26,450 bases of DNA from assembly GCA_035457105.1 (NCBI GenBank), contig DATIBX010000190.1, positions 1-26,450 on the forward strand, read 5' to 3'. Within the stretch, counting starts at the first letter, position 1, and the number at the start of each line of letters is the position of its first letter. The notes under the pieces are model-generated. The model was given only the letters and a program-made list of their open reading frames with translations, made no database searches and was not told the DNA's origin. The translations under genes and the position numbers were made by a program. Below are positions 7,483 to 14,778 of this stretch, piece after piece. This DNA is from PSRF01 sp035457105. GTDB lineage: Bacteria; Acidobacteriota; Blastocatellia; Pyrinomonadales; Pyrinomonadaceae.

Positions 7483-8784
7483 ATGGAACTTCAGGTAGGA
7501 CTTACGTTAGTACTACTCATCTGGCTTTCGCTGTTGGCAACCGTCGACATGGCGTTTGGTCAATTGAGCGACGTAGGCTTGCGTCGTCTTATCGGCGAAA
7601 ACGGCGACAAGCCCGAACGAAGATCTCGCGTATTCTTAAAACAGATTCTCGATAATCGGCCACGATTTGGGTTTGCACTCTCTGCAACGATTCAGATCCT
7701 GCTCGTCGTCGTTGCAGTATTGATAACTTCGATAGCGCTTACTCTTTTCCCCGACCCACGCCTCGTACTCGTCGGACTGGCAGCAGGCTTAATCCTAACC
7801 GGCATTTTCCGACAGCTGATTCCTCTCTTCATCTCAACTCGTAATCCTGAAGGGACACTTCTTTTTCTGCTTCCTATTGTGCGGCCATTCTTTCCCGTGA
7901 TGGTCATCATTTCCGATCCGTTCCAGCGCCTGTTTGATCGTTCACGGAAGAAGGAATTCGTATCGGACGAGAGCGCTGCGGAAGAAGAAGATGATGACAG
8001 CGACGATCTTCAGGCGCTCATCGACGTCGGTGAAGCGGAAGGCATCCTCGAAGAACAAGAGGGCGAATTAATCCATTCAATTATTGAGTTTGGCGACAAA
8101 CGCGTTAATGAGGTTATGACGCCACGACCTGACATAGTGGCCGTCCCGACTACCTCGACTGTTCGTGAAGCGCGCGATGTCATGGTTGAATCCAAGTATT
8201 CGCGGCTCCCGGTCTATCGCGACCAAATTGATAATGTCGAAGGAATTATCTACGTTCGAGACTTGCTACAGTTCTGGGCCGAAGGACGAGAAGAAGAGAA
8301 TATCCGGCCTTTGATCCGTTCTGTCTATTTCATTCCAGAAACGAAGCCCGTGGGCGAATTGCTCGAAGAGATGCAGAAAGCGCACGTGCAGCTCACCATG
8401 GTGATCGACGAGTATGGCGGCATCTGCGGTCTGGTTACTGTTGAAGACATCCTCGAAGAAATCGTTGGTGAAATAGAGGACGAAGATATCGCGGGCGAGG
8501 AACTGGTCGATATTGTTGATACCGGGGCCGGATGTTACGAGGTGCTCGCCTCAACGGAGATTGGAAAGATAGAACGACTTTTCGATATGGAAATCGAGGC
8601 TGACGATTTCACAACAATCGCCGGACTAGTGATTAACGAGTCTGGTAAAGTCCCGCGAGTGGGAGAGCGACTAACGATACGCGGTCTGGAAGTGGAGATA
8701 CTCGAAGCAGACGAACGAAGAATCAACCGAGTAAGCGTTAGGAAAGCCTCACAAGAAAATGCTTCCGAGGTGAGCGCGCACTGA
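7483..8784 (+). CDS. CNNM/CBS-domain membrane protein (CorC/HlyC-like hemolysin family)
   Basis: A 433-residue inner-membrane protein of the CNNM (DUF21) family. Hydrophobic segments near residues 4-26, 65-88, 94-118 and 125-145 form the membrane domain. An acidic linker (EEEDDDSDD, about 167-175) leads into paired CBS domains: one contains VNEVMTPRPDIVAVP (about 208-222), the other VIDEYGGICGLVTVEDILEE (about 307-326). A C-terminal CorC/HlyC transporter-associated domain follows. Relatives transport or sense divalent cations such as magnesium, with the CBS pair binding adenine nucleotides. The hemolysin label in databases is historical. The position after ybeY matches the conserved phoH-ybeY-ybeX-like order. 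No strong ribosome binding site precedes the ATG. Confidence 0.9.
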   Translation: MELQVGLTLVLLIWLSLLATVDMAFGQLSDVGLRRLIGENGDKPERRSRVFLKQILDNRPRFGFALSATIQILLVVVAVLITSIALTLFPDPRLVLVGLAAGLILTGIFRQLIPLFISTRNPEGTLLFLLPIVRPFFPVMVIISDPFQRLFDRSRKKEFVSDESAAEEEDDDSDDLQALIDVGEAEGILEEQEGELIHSIIEFGDKRVNEVMTPRPDIVAVPTTSTVREARDVMVESKYSRLPVYRDQIDNVEGIIYVRDLLQFWAEGREEENIRPLIRSVYFIPETKPVGELLEEMQKAHVQLTMVIDEYGGICGLVTVEDILEEIVGEIEDEDIAGEELVDIVDTGAGCYEVLASTEIGKIERLFDMEIEADDFTTIAGLVINESGKVPRVGERLTIRGLEVEILEADERRINRVSVRKASQENASEVSAH

Positions 8785-8785
8785 T

Positions 8786-9019
8786 ATGGGCAAAGCATTG
8801 CAGGTACTGACATCAGTATTCAAAGGTGAGCGACCAGTCACCTGCGAATCTTGTGGTGAGCCATTCAATTGTGGCGTTTCGCTCAAGGGCTGCTGGTGCT
8901 CAGAAATTGAGCTGACCAACGATGATCGCTCCAGCCTGAAGTCTCAATATAAAGATTGTTTGTGTCGTAACTGCCTGGAAAACATTGCGAGTACGTCTGA
9001 ACCAACCAGCCCCATTTAA
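8786..9019 (+). CDS. Cysteine-rich CWC family protein (77 aa)
   Basis: A small protein with eight cysteines at residues 20, 23, 29, 36, 38, 58, 60 and 63. They are arranged C-x2-C-x5-C ... C-W-C ... C-L-C-x2-C. The CWC motif after a C-x2-C-G pair is the signature of the cysteine-rich CWC family, a probable small metal-binding (zinc or iron-sulphur) protein of unknown role. The ATG starts 2 bases after the stop of the CNNM/CBS gene, so translation is almost certainly coupled to it. There is no signal peptide or membrane segment, so it is probably cytoplasmic. The link to a metal-ion transporter-like neighbour is suggestive only. Confidence 0.85.
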   Translation: MGKALQVLTSVFKGERPVTCESCGEPFNCGVSLKGCWCSEIELTNDDRSSLKSQYKDCLCRNCLENIASTSEPTSPI

Positions 9020-9055
9020 ACCGAGCCGACATTGTTAGTTGAGAACCGCAAATCA

Positions 9056-10189
9056 ATGGCCAAACACAAGAGCAAATTTTTGAAGGGCCGTCGCATCGAT
9101 CCAGCTCCAATCACAAAACAGATTGAAGCTGCCGATCTTATTGATGAGTCTTTCCTGGCATACAACGCGGCCCGACTCCGGGAAGCTTGCCACCTCTTCA
9201 CTAAGAAGATGTTGGACCCGGAGGTTACCGTTGGTCTCTCGTTAACCGGTGCCTTGACTCCTGCGGGACTTGGCATCTCCGCTCTCATTCCATTGATAAA
9301 AGCCGGCTTTATCGATTGGATCATTTCGACCGGGGCCAACCTCTATCACGATACTCATTTCGGCATCGGCCTTGCGATGCACCAGGGTAATGCTCAAACC
9401 TCCGATATTGTGTTGCGCGAAGAGGAGGTTGTCAGAATTTACGACATCTTTTTTGACTATTCAGTGCTTCTGGATACTGACGCCTTCTTTCGCAAGATAA
9501 TTGAAGCACCTGAATTTCAACGGGCGATGTCCACTGCCGAATTTCATTATCTGTGCGGCCGCTACGTTCATGAACGCGAACAGAAGCTTGGCATCAGCGA
9601 AAAGTCTCTCCTCGGAGTGGCCTACGAATATGCAGTTCCGATCTATACGTCTTCGCCAGGTGACTCGTCGATCGGCATGAATGTGGCTGCCAAAGCACTG
9701 CAAGGAAATAGACTTGCCTTCGATCCTTCGCTCGATGTGAACGAAACAGCTTCTATAGTTTTATCCGCCAAGCGAGGGGCTGCGAACAAAAGAAAGAACG
9801 GTAAGAAAAAAGCCGGCAAGTCTGCTGTGTTTATTCTTGGAGGTGGCTCGCCAAAGAATTTCCTGTTGCAAACAGAACCTCAAATCCAGGAGGTGCTCGG
9901 AATCGATGAGCGGGGCCATGACTACTTTCTACAGGTCACCGACGCGAGACCTGATACGGGTGGCCTTTCGGGAGCAACTCCGGGAGAAGCAGTTTCGTGG
10001 GGCAAAGTCGATCCGGATCGGCTACCTGACGCAGTTGTTTGTTATGTTGATTCAACAGTAGCGCTACCGTTGATAACAGCTTATGCTTTGACACGTCACG
10101 AACCGCGCGAACCGAAACGTCTTTATGATCGTCGCGCAGAGTTTATGCAGTTACTCGAAAACGAATATAAGAAATCGAAACGACGCTAG
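9056..10189 (+). CDS. Deoxyhypusine synthase family protein (polyamine aminobutyl transferase-like)
   Basis: A 377-residue member of the NAD-dependent deoxyhypusine synthase superfamily. Motifs in order are LTGALTPAGLG, the block GFIDWIISTGANLYHDTH, and GLSGATPGEAVSWGK near the C-terminus. The Lys of SWGK (about residue 317) is the one that forms the enzyme-imine intermediate in true deoxyhypusine synthase. Bacteria lack eIF5A, so bacterial members are thought to act on small amines, for example homospermidine-type synthesis from spermidine or putrescine. The exact acceptor cannot be read from the sequence. A Lys-rich insertion (KRKNGKKKAGK) lies in the middle. The ATG at 9056 is preferred over a TTG at 9032. 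It lies 36 bases after the CWC gene on the same strand. Confidence 0.88.
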   Translation: MAKHKSKFLKGRRIDPAPITKQIEAADLIDESFLAYNAARLREACHLFTKKMLDPEVTVGLSLTGALTPAGLGISALIPLIKAGFIDWIISTGANLYHDTHFGIGLAMHQGNAQTSDIVLREEEVVRIYDIFFDYSVLLDTDAFFRKIIEAPEFQRAMSTAEFHYLCGRYVHEREQKLGISEKSLLGVAYEYAVPIYTSSPGDSSIGMNVAAKALQGNRLAFDPSLDVNETASIVLSAKRGAANKRKNGKKKAGKSAVFILGGGSPKNFLLQTEPQIQEVLGIDERGHDYFLQVTDARPDTGGLSGATPGEAVSWGKVDPDRLPDAVVCYVDSTVALPLITAYALTRHEPREPKRLYDRRAEFMQLLENEYKKSKRR

Positions 10190-10216
10190 TAACTTAAAGG
10201 GAGACCAAATTCGCTG

Positions 10217-10630
10217 ATGGGCACCATTTCCCCAACTCCAAAACCAAAGAGCTACTACGACTGCGTTGATTGCCCTGCGTATTGTTGTTCGGTGTATGAG
10301 CGCGTGCAGGTCACGCCTCGTGACATTCGACGTTTGGCAAAACACTTTGGAGTGACTGAAGATGTGGCCACCGTTCGTTTCACGAAGGTCTATGAAAACG
10401 AACGAGTGTTGCGTCGCAAGAAGGACAAACTTTTCGCTGAGGCGTGCCAGTTTATTAACCAGGATACGCGGGGTTGCACCATTTACAACGCTCGTCCTGC
10501 CGTCTGTCGCGAGTTTCCGACAACAAAACGCTGTGCGTACTACGACCTGTTAACCTTCGAGCGGGAACAACAGGATGACCATAGTGTTGTACCGCTCGTA
10601 AAAATAACCTTCCGTGACGGGAAGAAGTGA
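10217..10630 (+). CDS. YkgJ-family cysteine-cluster protein (137 aa)
   Basis: A 137-residue protein with eight cysteines. Residues 16, 19, 23 and 24 form the opening cluster (CVDCPAYCC), and 77, 87, 97 and 106 lie in the second half within CQFINQDTRGCTIYNARPAVCREFP. The C-x2-C...C-C cluster and the YxxRPxxCRxFP block are typical of the YkgJ (CxxCxxCC) family, thought to bind iron-sulphur or zinc. No member's role is well established. A GGGAG lies 12 bases before the ATG. The gene starts 27 bases after the deoxyhypusine-synthase-like gene and is followed 18 bases later by the small beta-rich gene, so the three are probably one transcript. Confidence 0.87.
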   Translation: MGTISPTPKPKSYYDCVDCPAYCCSVYERVQVTPRDIRRLAKHFGVTEDVATVRFTKVYENERVLRRKKDKLFAEACQFINQDTRGCTIYNARPAVCREFPTTKRCAYYDLLTFEREQQDDHSVVPLVKITFRDGKK

Positions 10631-10648
10631 ACCCTGGGAATTATTACT

Positions 10649-10867
10649 ATGGAAGACTTTCTCGCAAAAATGGTTGGCAAGACATTGGATGTTTACTGCG
10701 GCGGCGGTTCGAGTCTCCGCGGAAATGTATTGGGGCTCGAAAAGGGAGTGCTGCATTTACGCGACACTGATGGGAAGAGCTGTTACGTAGCCGTAAATAA
10801 AATTGTAGTGGTATGGGAAGCACGCGATGATGAGCATCGCGCTGGCTTCTTACCAAACAAAGACTAG
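10649..10867 (+). CDS. Small beta-rich protein, unknown function (72 aa)
   Basis: A 72-residue protein with alternating short hydrophobic strands separated by glycine turns: TLDVYCGGG, SLRGNVLGLEKGVLHLRD, SCYVAVNKIVVVWEA. The pattern (a strand, then G-x-V, then L-x-L-x-D, then a Y-V-A-V-x-K-I-V-V-V-W ending) looks like an SH3- or Sm-like small barrel. That fold assignment is inference. Similar short proteins ending in K-I-x-x-V-W-E are known as uncharacterised families. It is the last gene of the plus-strand run, 18 bases after the YkgJ-type gene, and is followed by a GC-rich terminator. No catalytic residues or membrane segments are evident. Confidence 0.75.
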   Translation: MEDFLAKMVGKTLDVYCGGGSSLRGNVLGLEKGVLHLRDTDGKSCYVAVNKIVVVWEARDDEHRAGFLPNKD

Positions 10868-10882
10868 CTCAATTCTTGCAAA

Positions 10883-10920
10883 ACAAAACGCCGGCCACTC
10901 TCTTGAGCGCCGGCGTTTGT
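10883..10920. terminator. Bidirectional intrinsic terminator
   Basis: AAACGCCGGC (10886-10895) pairs perfectly with GCCGGCGTTT (10909-10918) around a 13-base loop. It lies 18 bases after the plus-strand stop and 21 bases beyond the convergent NlpC/P60 stop. The minus-strand side continues into a T-rich run; the plus-strand side has only TTTGT. Confidence 0.8.
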
Positions 10921-10939
10921 CATCTCGACAAGCACGAAC

Positions 10940-11572
10940 CTAATCTGCAATCTGATTCAGGGGTAATGGCACTCGACGGAAGCCATCGATGTGTTTTCCC
11001 CAGTATCCTTCAAACGGCGCATAGACAACGCCATTGTGTCGCGAAGCATGATAGAAGCCATTCTCATCTGCGACCACCCCAACGTGGCTTAGCCCATTAA
11101 AGAAAACGAGCGTGCCAAACTTGTATTGCTCTTCAGGAGCAGGAGCTGCGAACCTTGAAAAAAGAGTGCGAGCACTGGACCGCTCAAAACTGATACCAAT
11201 TGACTGATAGATGCTCCATACAAAACCAGAGCAGTCAAAGTTGTACGGACCAGTAGCTCCCCAACGGTATCGAGAACCGAGCCGTTGAGTAATTGCGGCC
11301 ATCAACAGTGGTTGAAGGTTGATTAGTCCTTCCTTTGATCCACTTGGAGCCGATGACAAATCGATTGTTGGTTTAGTTTTCGCTTCCCAAACTTGTTTTG
11401 CTTCCGCTGGTACACCGGCAGTCGCAAAATCATCGGCATTACAGGAAACATCGTTCACGTCGGGTTCTGGTGTTGAAAGCCTTGTACGCGTCTGCGCAAC
11501 CAAGCAAGTTGTGCTGATCAAGATTACGAGGGAAGCGAACAGGGCTTTAGATAATTTGTAACGAAATACCAT
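10940..11572 (-). CDS. Secreted NlpC/P60 peptidoglycan endopeptidase
   Basis: A 210-residue exported cell-wall hydrolase. Residues 1-26 form a signal peptide (basic MVFRYK start, hydrophobic core, then a cut near VAQ). The NlpC/P60 domain covers about residues 85-200, with catalytic Cys114 in FDCSGFV, His163 in SHVGVV, and the third polar residue in YHASRH (His175 or His179). These enzymes cleave the peptide stem of peptidoglycan, usually the gamma-D-glutamyl-diamino acid bond. The sequence between is short and no separate wall-binding domain is visible. The GGAGAAGG upstream lies about 14 bases from the ATG, so initiation may be modest. A ydaO-like c-di-AMP riboswitch candidate lies in the leader, the kind of gene it often controls. 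Confidence 0.92.
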   Translation of the reverse strand: MVFRYKLSKALFASLVILISTTCLVAQTRTRLSTPEPDVNDVSCNADDFATAGVPAEAKQVWEAKTKPTIDLSSAPSGSKEGLINLQPLLMAAITQRLGSRYRWGATGPYNFDCSGFVWSIYQSIGISFERSSARTLFSRFAAPAPEEQYKFGTLVFFNGLSHVGVVADENGFYHASRHNGVVYAPFEGYWGKHIDGFRRVPLPLNQIAD

Positions 11573-11635
11573 AGACGGGGAACGACCTTCTCCTTCTTTA
11601 ATTTCTACTTGTCTTTATTTCGTGGTGAGGGGACT

Positions 11636-11796
11636 ACCGCCGAAAGGCAAAGGCATCTTAGCTGGTGGAGTTGGACCATTCAACATCCAATGTGACTGTT
11701 TCGTGACGAAACGCAACACCTTGGTGAATTGCGGACTGAAAGGATTCACGAAGTCTTGTCGAATTGTTGCAGAGCCTCCCAGTCAATCTTCGCGGT
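11636..11796 (-). promoter_or_regulatory. Candidate ydaO/yuaA-type c-di-AMP riboswitch
   Basis: Read on the minus strand, upstream of the NlpC/P60 gene, the leader shows ydaO-class landmarks in the correct order. A closing P1 stem pairs ACCGCGAA (11796-11789) with TTCGGCGGT (11644-11636), with one bulged G. Inside are GGGAGGCTC (11780-11772), GTGAATCC (11749-11742), a perfect hairpin GTTTCG...CGAAAC (11712-11698), a stem TTGGA/TCCAA, then CTCCACCAGCTAA (ending 11658). The known class has GGAGG-AACC, GGGGU-AAUC, a hairpin, a GGGA/UCCC stem and CCC-GACAGCUAA. Several conserved positions differ here, so the call is a candidate. ydaO riboswitches commonly precede cell-wall hydrolases. No clear terminator stem follows; the gene start is 63 bases beyond the domain. 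Confidence 0.62.
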
Positions 11797-12148
11797 GTGC
11801 GATCGGGAAACAGGTAGCAGTCAATATGAAGGAATCGGCGTACCTGAGTTGCTAGAAGTCACCCGTAGTTTACAAACCGCTCGCACAAACTCCTTTTGAA
11901 ATCCTTCTCAGCTCCCTTAGCAAGCCTTGAGGTCGCCAAGAGATCAATCTGCTGTCCTGATATTTCTGATTGGCCAAAAGCTCAATAAATGAAACCTTCT
12001 ACCGGAATTATCGGATGGCCTTACCTTCGCAGGCTCACGCTCCATTAATCGATTAAGGTTCAGCGTAAAAAGCACAATAAGAGCTAACGTCATGGGGCAA
12101 CGCTCCAGACCCGAACAGATTATTTGTATGCCTTATTTAAACTGTGAA
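11797..12148. other. Intergenic stretch without recognisable gene
   Basis: About 350 bases between the riboswitch candidate and the downstream end of the ATP-grasp gene. The minus strand should hold the promoter for the NlpC/P60 transcript. A TTGACT box lies just upstream of the leader (11828-11823), but no good -10 partner was found at the right spacing. The short plus-strand frame at 11622-11855 spans the riboswitch candidate and has no protein-like features. Nothing else is supported. Confidence 0.5.
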
Positions 12149-12165
12149 TCGGAACCGGCTTCCGA
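12149..12165 (-). terminator. Possible terminator hairpin after the ATP-grasp gene
   Basis: TCGGAA (12149-12154) and TTCCGA (12160-12165) form a 6-bp stem with a 5-base loop, 16 bases beyond the ATP-grasp stop. On the minus strand only a weak T/A-rich tail follows, so it would be a weak terminator. Confidence 0.35.
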
Positions 12166-12181
12166 AATGATTTTGCCGGGG

Positions 12182-13216
12182 TTAGGTGCCACGACCCGCG
12201 TAGTTGAGGCCCACGGTCATGATCTTCTGGAGTAACTGGTCATAGGGGACGCCGCTGTATTCCGCCGAGTCTGCAAAATCCTCTTTGTGGGCAATCTGGG
12301 GATTGGGATTCGCCTCAAGCAGATAGAAGTGACCATCTTCCGTCATGCGGTAGTCGAGCCGGGCATAACCACTTAAAAACAGGTATCGATAGATTCTCTT
12401 CGAGAGTCGTTCAAGGGCCTTATGCTGTTCAGGTGTAAGCTCGGCGGCCCTGGTCGCGACGCCAACCTTCTCCTGGTAATTAGGATCCCATTTAACTTTC
12501 AGCGTGGCGATGTTCTCTGCCCCTTCGGGCAATTTTTCCATCACCAGCTCCCATGGCGCATAGGTCTGAATATTTTGATTGCCTATCACGCCCACGTAAA
12601 TCTCTCGACCCTTTATGTATTGTTCGGCGATAGCCGCAGTCTTATTTTTCTGATGAATAAATTCAACTCGTTGTGCGAGCTTTTCGTCATCGTGCACTAT
12701 CGACGCCTGGGCAATTCCCACCGAACCTTCTTCACTTATTGATTTGACCAAAATTGGAAACTTCAAACGTTGCGGCCGGCGGACTTTTCTGTTCATGGGA
12801 AAGACGGCGAAGTTGGGCACATGGAGCCGATGATATGAGAGGATCATCTTGGTGAGCGCCTTATCATGGGCCAGGGTCATTCCACGCGGATTACAACCGG
12901 TATACGGTTGCTTCATTAATTCGAGATAACTCACCACGTGTTGATCGTAGAGAGGATAGCCGTGAAATTCTTCCAGCAGATTAAACGCGATGTGAGGTTT
13001 ATGTTCGAGTAAAGCGTCGCCGATAGCGTTGAGTTGATTGTAGAGGCCGATGGGATAGACTTCATGGCCCATCTTTTTCAACGTCGAGATGACGTCGAAT
13101 TCCGTTTTAACTTCCAGCTTCTCTTTATCGGAAAGACCGTTCAGTGAATTTGGAGGCACGAGGTCTTCGTGTACAAGCACGATGATGCGCAGTTTCTTTC
13201 GTGGCTCAAACGTCAT
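12182..13216 (-). CDS. D-Ala-D-Ala-ligase-like ATP-grasp enzyme
   Basis: A 344-residue ATP-grasp protein related to D-alanine-D-alanine ligase. Recognisable parts are FNLLEEFHG (about residues 78-86), the PYTG turn (104-107), an SEEGSVGIAQ nucleotide-binding loop (161-170), ARLDYRM (285-291) and the metal-binding LEANPNP (300-306). The fold implies ATP-dependent amide or peptide ligation. The sequence differs from canonical Ddl, and no cell-wall (mur) genes lie nearby, so the substrate is unknown. The ATG overlaps the stop of the upstream metallopeptidase gene by 4 bp (ATGA), a sign of tight co-translation. A short hairpin follows the stop. Naming it ddl would over-claim. Confidence 0.85.
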   Translation of the reverse strand: MTFEPRKKLRIIVLVHEDLVPPNSLNGLSDKEKLEVKTEFDVISTLKKMGHEVYPIGLYNQLNAIGDALLEHKPHIAFNLLEEFHGYPLYDQHVVSYLELMKQPYTGCNPRGMTLAHDKALTKMILSYHRLHVPNFAVFPMNRKVRRPQRLKFPILVKSISEEGSVGIAQASIVHDDEKLAQRVEFIHQKNKTAAIAEQYIKGREIYVGVIGNQNIQTYAPWELVMEKLPEGAENIATLKVKWDPNYQEKVGVATRAAELTPEQHKALERLSKRIYRYLFLSGYARLDYRMTEDGHFYLLEANPNPQIAHKEDFADSAEYSGVPYDQLLQKIMTVGLNYAGRGT

Positions 13217-14232
13217 ACGGCTATGCGATGATAACCCGAATGCAGCACGTTCATTACTTGCACCGTCAGCACAATCATTACACGGCGGCGTGCTTCTCGT
13301 GAAGGGGTAGATACTCTCAAACCAAGTTCTTTACAACGATCAATCATATTTTGTAGGACGTGATCGATGGTGTACTGGTGCACTCCTGTTCCCTCAGCAA
13401 CGATCTGTCTGACTTCGCGACGCACCTTGCGAATGAAGCTGGCCGCACTTTGTTTGGTCCGATCACGAGGCTCGTTAGAAAAAATTCGATAGAGATCGCG
13501 ATCGTAAACTGCGGGCCATTCGAAGTCGTAACGTTCGCGTTTGCGCCGGTAATGCTCTCGCAAAGTTATACGCAGCGCCGAAAGTGGTTCCACCTTCGTC
13601 CGGGCGCGATTGCGCGGCTTGGTGCCCGCGAGATCGTTCATTATCTCGTCAATATATTCGAGCTTTCTTAGCGCGGGCCAACCTTTATAACGCCGCCGCC
13701 ATTGTGACCGCGGTGTTAGCCAAACAGCAAAAGTCTCGGCGAAATCTTCTGCCGGATGGGCCTGTGCGTACCACGCCGGTAGATGTAGGACAAATCTGCG
13801 GCTTTTCGGTTTTGGTTTATAGAAGTCTGGATAGGGCTGCGCAAAAGATCCGAACAACTCGCGGTGCATCCGTTTAAAGTGCAAGCGAAAAGCTGTGTCC
13901 AAGGCGTGCCCGGCCTCATGTCGGAGTATCCGCATACATTCTGTGTCCGTCCCGCCTTCGACCTCGAGCATCTGTTTACGCTCGAGCTTGATCAGCCTTG
14001 GATGAGCCAGATAAAAAGGTATGGCAATGCCCGGAACGCCGTCGGGGGAAAACCACTCTTCCGAGAGCCAGACGTGTGGTTTGAATCTGATACCGCGAAC
14101 GTTGAGCTCACTGTAGAGCCGCCTGATGTGGGGCTCGAGGAAGGACCCTTTGATTTTTACGGGCAGATCACAGATTCGGAGGTCCAAGAGTTGCTCGTCG
14201 CTCAGGCGTTCCCAGGGAAAGCGATAAGCCAC
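13213..14232 (-). CDS. Putative zinc metallopeptidase (Peptidase_Mx-like)
   Basis: A 339-residue protein with the zinc motif HEAGH (about residues 105-109) in ILRHEAGHALD and a downstream acidic block AEDFAETFAVWL that could supply the third ligand. The surrounding block (FKPHVWLSEEWFSPDGVPGIAIPFYLAHPRL) matches a family annotated as putative zinc-binding metallopeptidase. The GTG at 14232 was chosen because family-like sequence (AYRFPWERLSDEQLLDLR) starts right there and a GGGGAA lies upstream. An in-frame TTG at 14361 would add 43 residues of Ser/Arg-rich sequence. There is no signal peptide, so it probably acts in the cytoplasm. The stop overlaps the ATP-grasp gene by 4 bp. Confidence 0.82.
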   Translation of the reverse strand: MAYRFPWERLSDEQLLDLRICDLPVKIKGSFLEPHIRRLYSELNVRGIRFKPHVWLSEEWFSPDGVPGIAIPFYLAHPRLIKLERKQMLEVEGGTDTECMRILRHEAGHALDTAFRLHFKRMHRELFGSFAQPYPDFYKPKPKSRRFVLHLPAWYAQAHPAEDFAETFAVWLTPRSQWRRRYKGWPALRKLEYIDEIMNDLAGTKPRNRARTKVEPLSALRITLREHYRRKRERYDFEWPAVYDRDLYRIFSNEPRDRTKQSAASFIRKVRREVRQIVAEGTGVHQYTIDHVLQNMIDRCKELGLRVSTPSREARRRVMIVLTVQVMNVLHSGYHRIAV

Positions 14233-14458
14233 ACTGCGAAGACTTCCCCTTCGCAGCCCAGTTGAGCGTAAAGCCTTGGAAATTGAAGTGCTTGCCAGCA
14301 AAAGCCTTGAAAATTGGGCCTCCGTCGAGAAGACTGGCGGAGATGACGCAATCCGGGTCAAATTTTGAGAACCCGGCCATTCTAGCCGCCCTTGGAACAG
14401 ATGCGCAAAAGAGGGCCGATGGAAGCAAGAGAGGATATTGGCCGGCTCTCTGACGTGG

Positions 14459-14640
14459 CGACGAATGGAAAATGCTTAGGGGGGTGAGCCCAGTCATTTT
14501 CCATATATCATTTTCCATTTCTCATTTTCTATTTTGGCGACCATCAGAAGCCTGTTAACCACAGCCCTGTGGCCGTCGTGACGAATGGAAAATGAGAAAT
14601 GGAAAATTATGGAAAATGACATATGAAAATGACTGGCTTA
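14459..14640. repeat. Long imperfect inverted repeat of ATTTTCC-type heptamers
   Basis: The left arm (14491-14533) and right arm (14584-14635) are complementary apart from one extra unit in the right arm and a few changes. Both consist of CATTTTC/CATTTCT-like 7-base units. The motif GACGAATGGAAAATG also occurs twice in direct orientation (about 14459 and 14579). The 50-base centre contains CCACAG-CC-CTGTGG, a small hairpin. The element fills much of the 546-bp gap between the divergent metallopeptidase and GH19 genes. Confidence 0.75.
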
Positions 14641-14675
14641 ACCCGCATAGGCATAAGTTTCATCCTCTCACACCA

Positions 14676-14702
14676 TTGACGCCACCTCGTTCCCTGTACT
14701 AT
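14676..14702 (+). promoter_or_regulatory. Candidate promoter for the GH19 gene
   Basis: TTGACG (14676-14681) and TACTAT (14697-14702) lie 15 bases apart, slightly short of the ideal 17. The pair is 77 bases before the GH19 ATG. The call rests on resemblance to the sigma70 consensus only. Confidence 0.35.
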
Positions 14703-14778
14703 GGTGCCGTCACCTCGCTTTCGAACTGGTCCTTGCATTCATGCCTGCCAGTTCTCATCAATCTCATTGGAGGTCTCC

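Noticed and set aside
9056..10189. True deoxyhypusine synthase acting on eIF5A
   Set aside because: eIF5A is eukaryotic/archaeal; the surrounding genes are bacterial, so a small-amine acceptor is more likely.
11622..11855. 77-residue plus-strand frame in the gap before the ATP-grasp gene
   Set aside because: It covers the riboswitch candidate on the other strand and has no plausible start signal.
12422..12742. 106-residue plus-strand frame
   Set aside because: It is antisense to the ATP-grasp gene and shows no family signature.
12182..13216. Calling the ATP-grasp gene ddl
   Set aside because: Motifs place it in the superfamily only; the neighbours are not cell-wall genes and the substrate is unproven.
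14168..14518. 116-residue minus-strand open frame
   Set aside because: It overlaps the start region of the metallopeptidase in another frame and runs into the heptamer repeat; no protein-like features.
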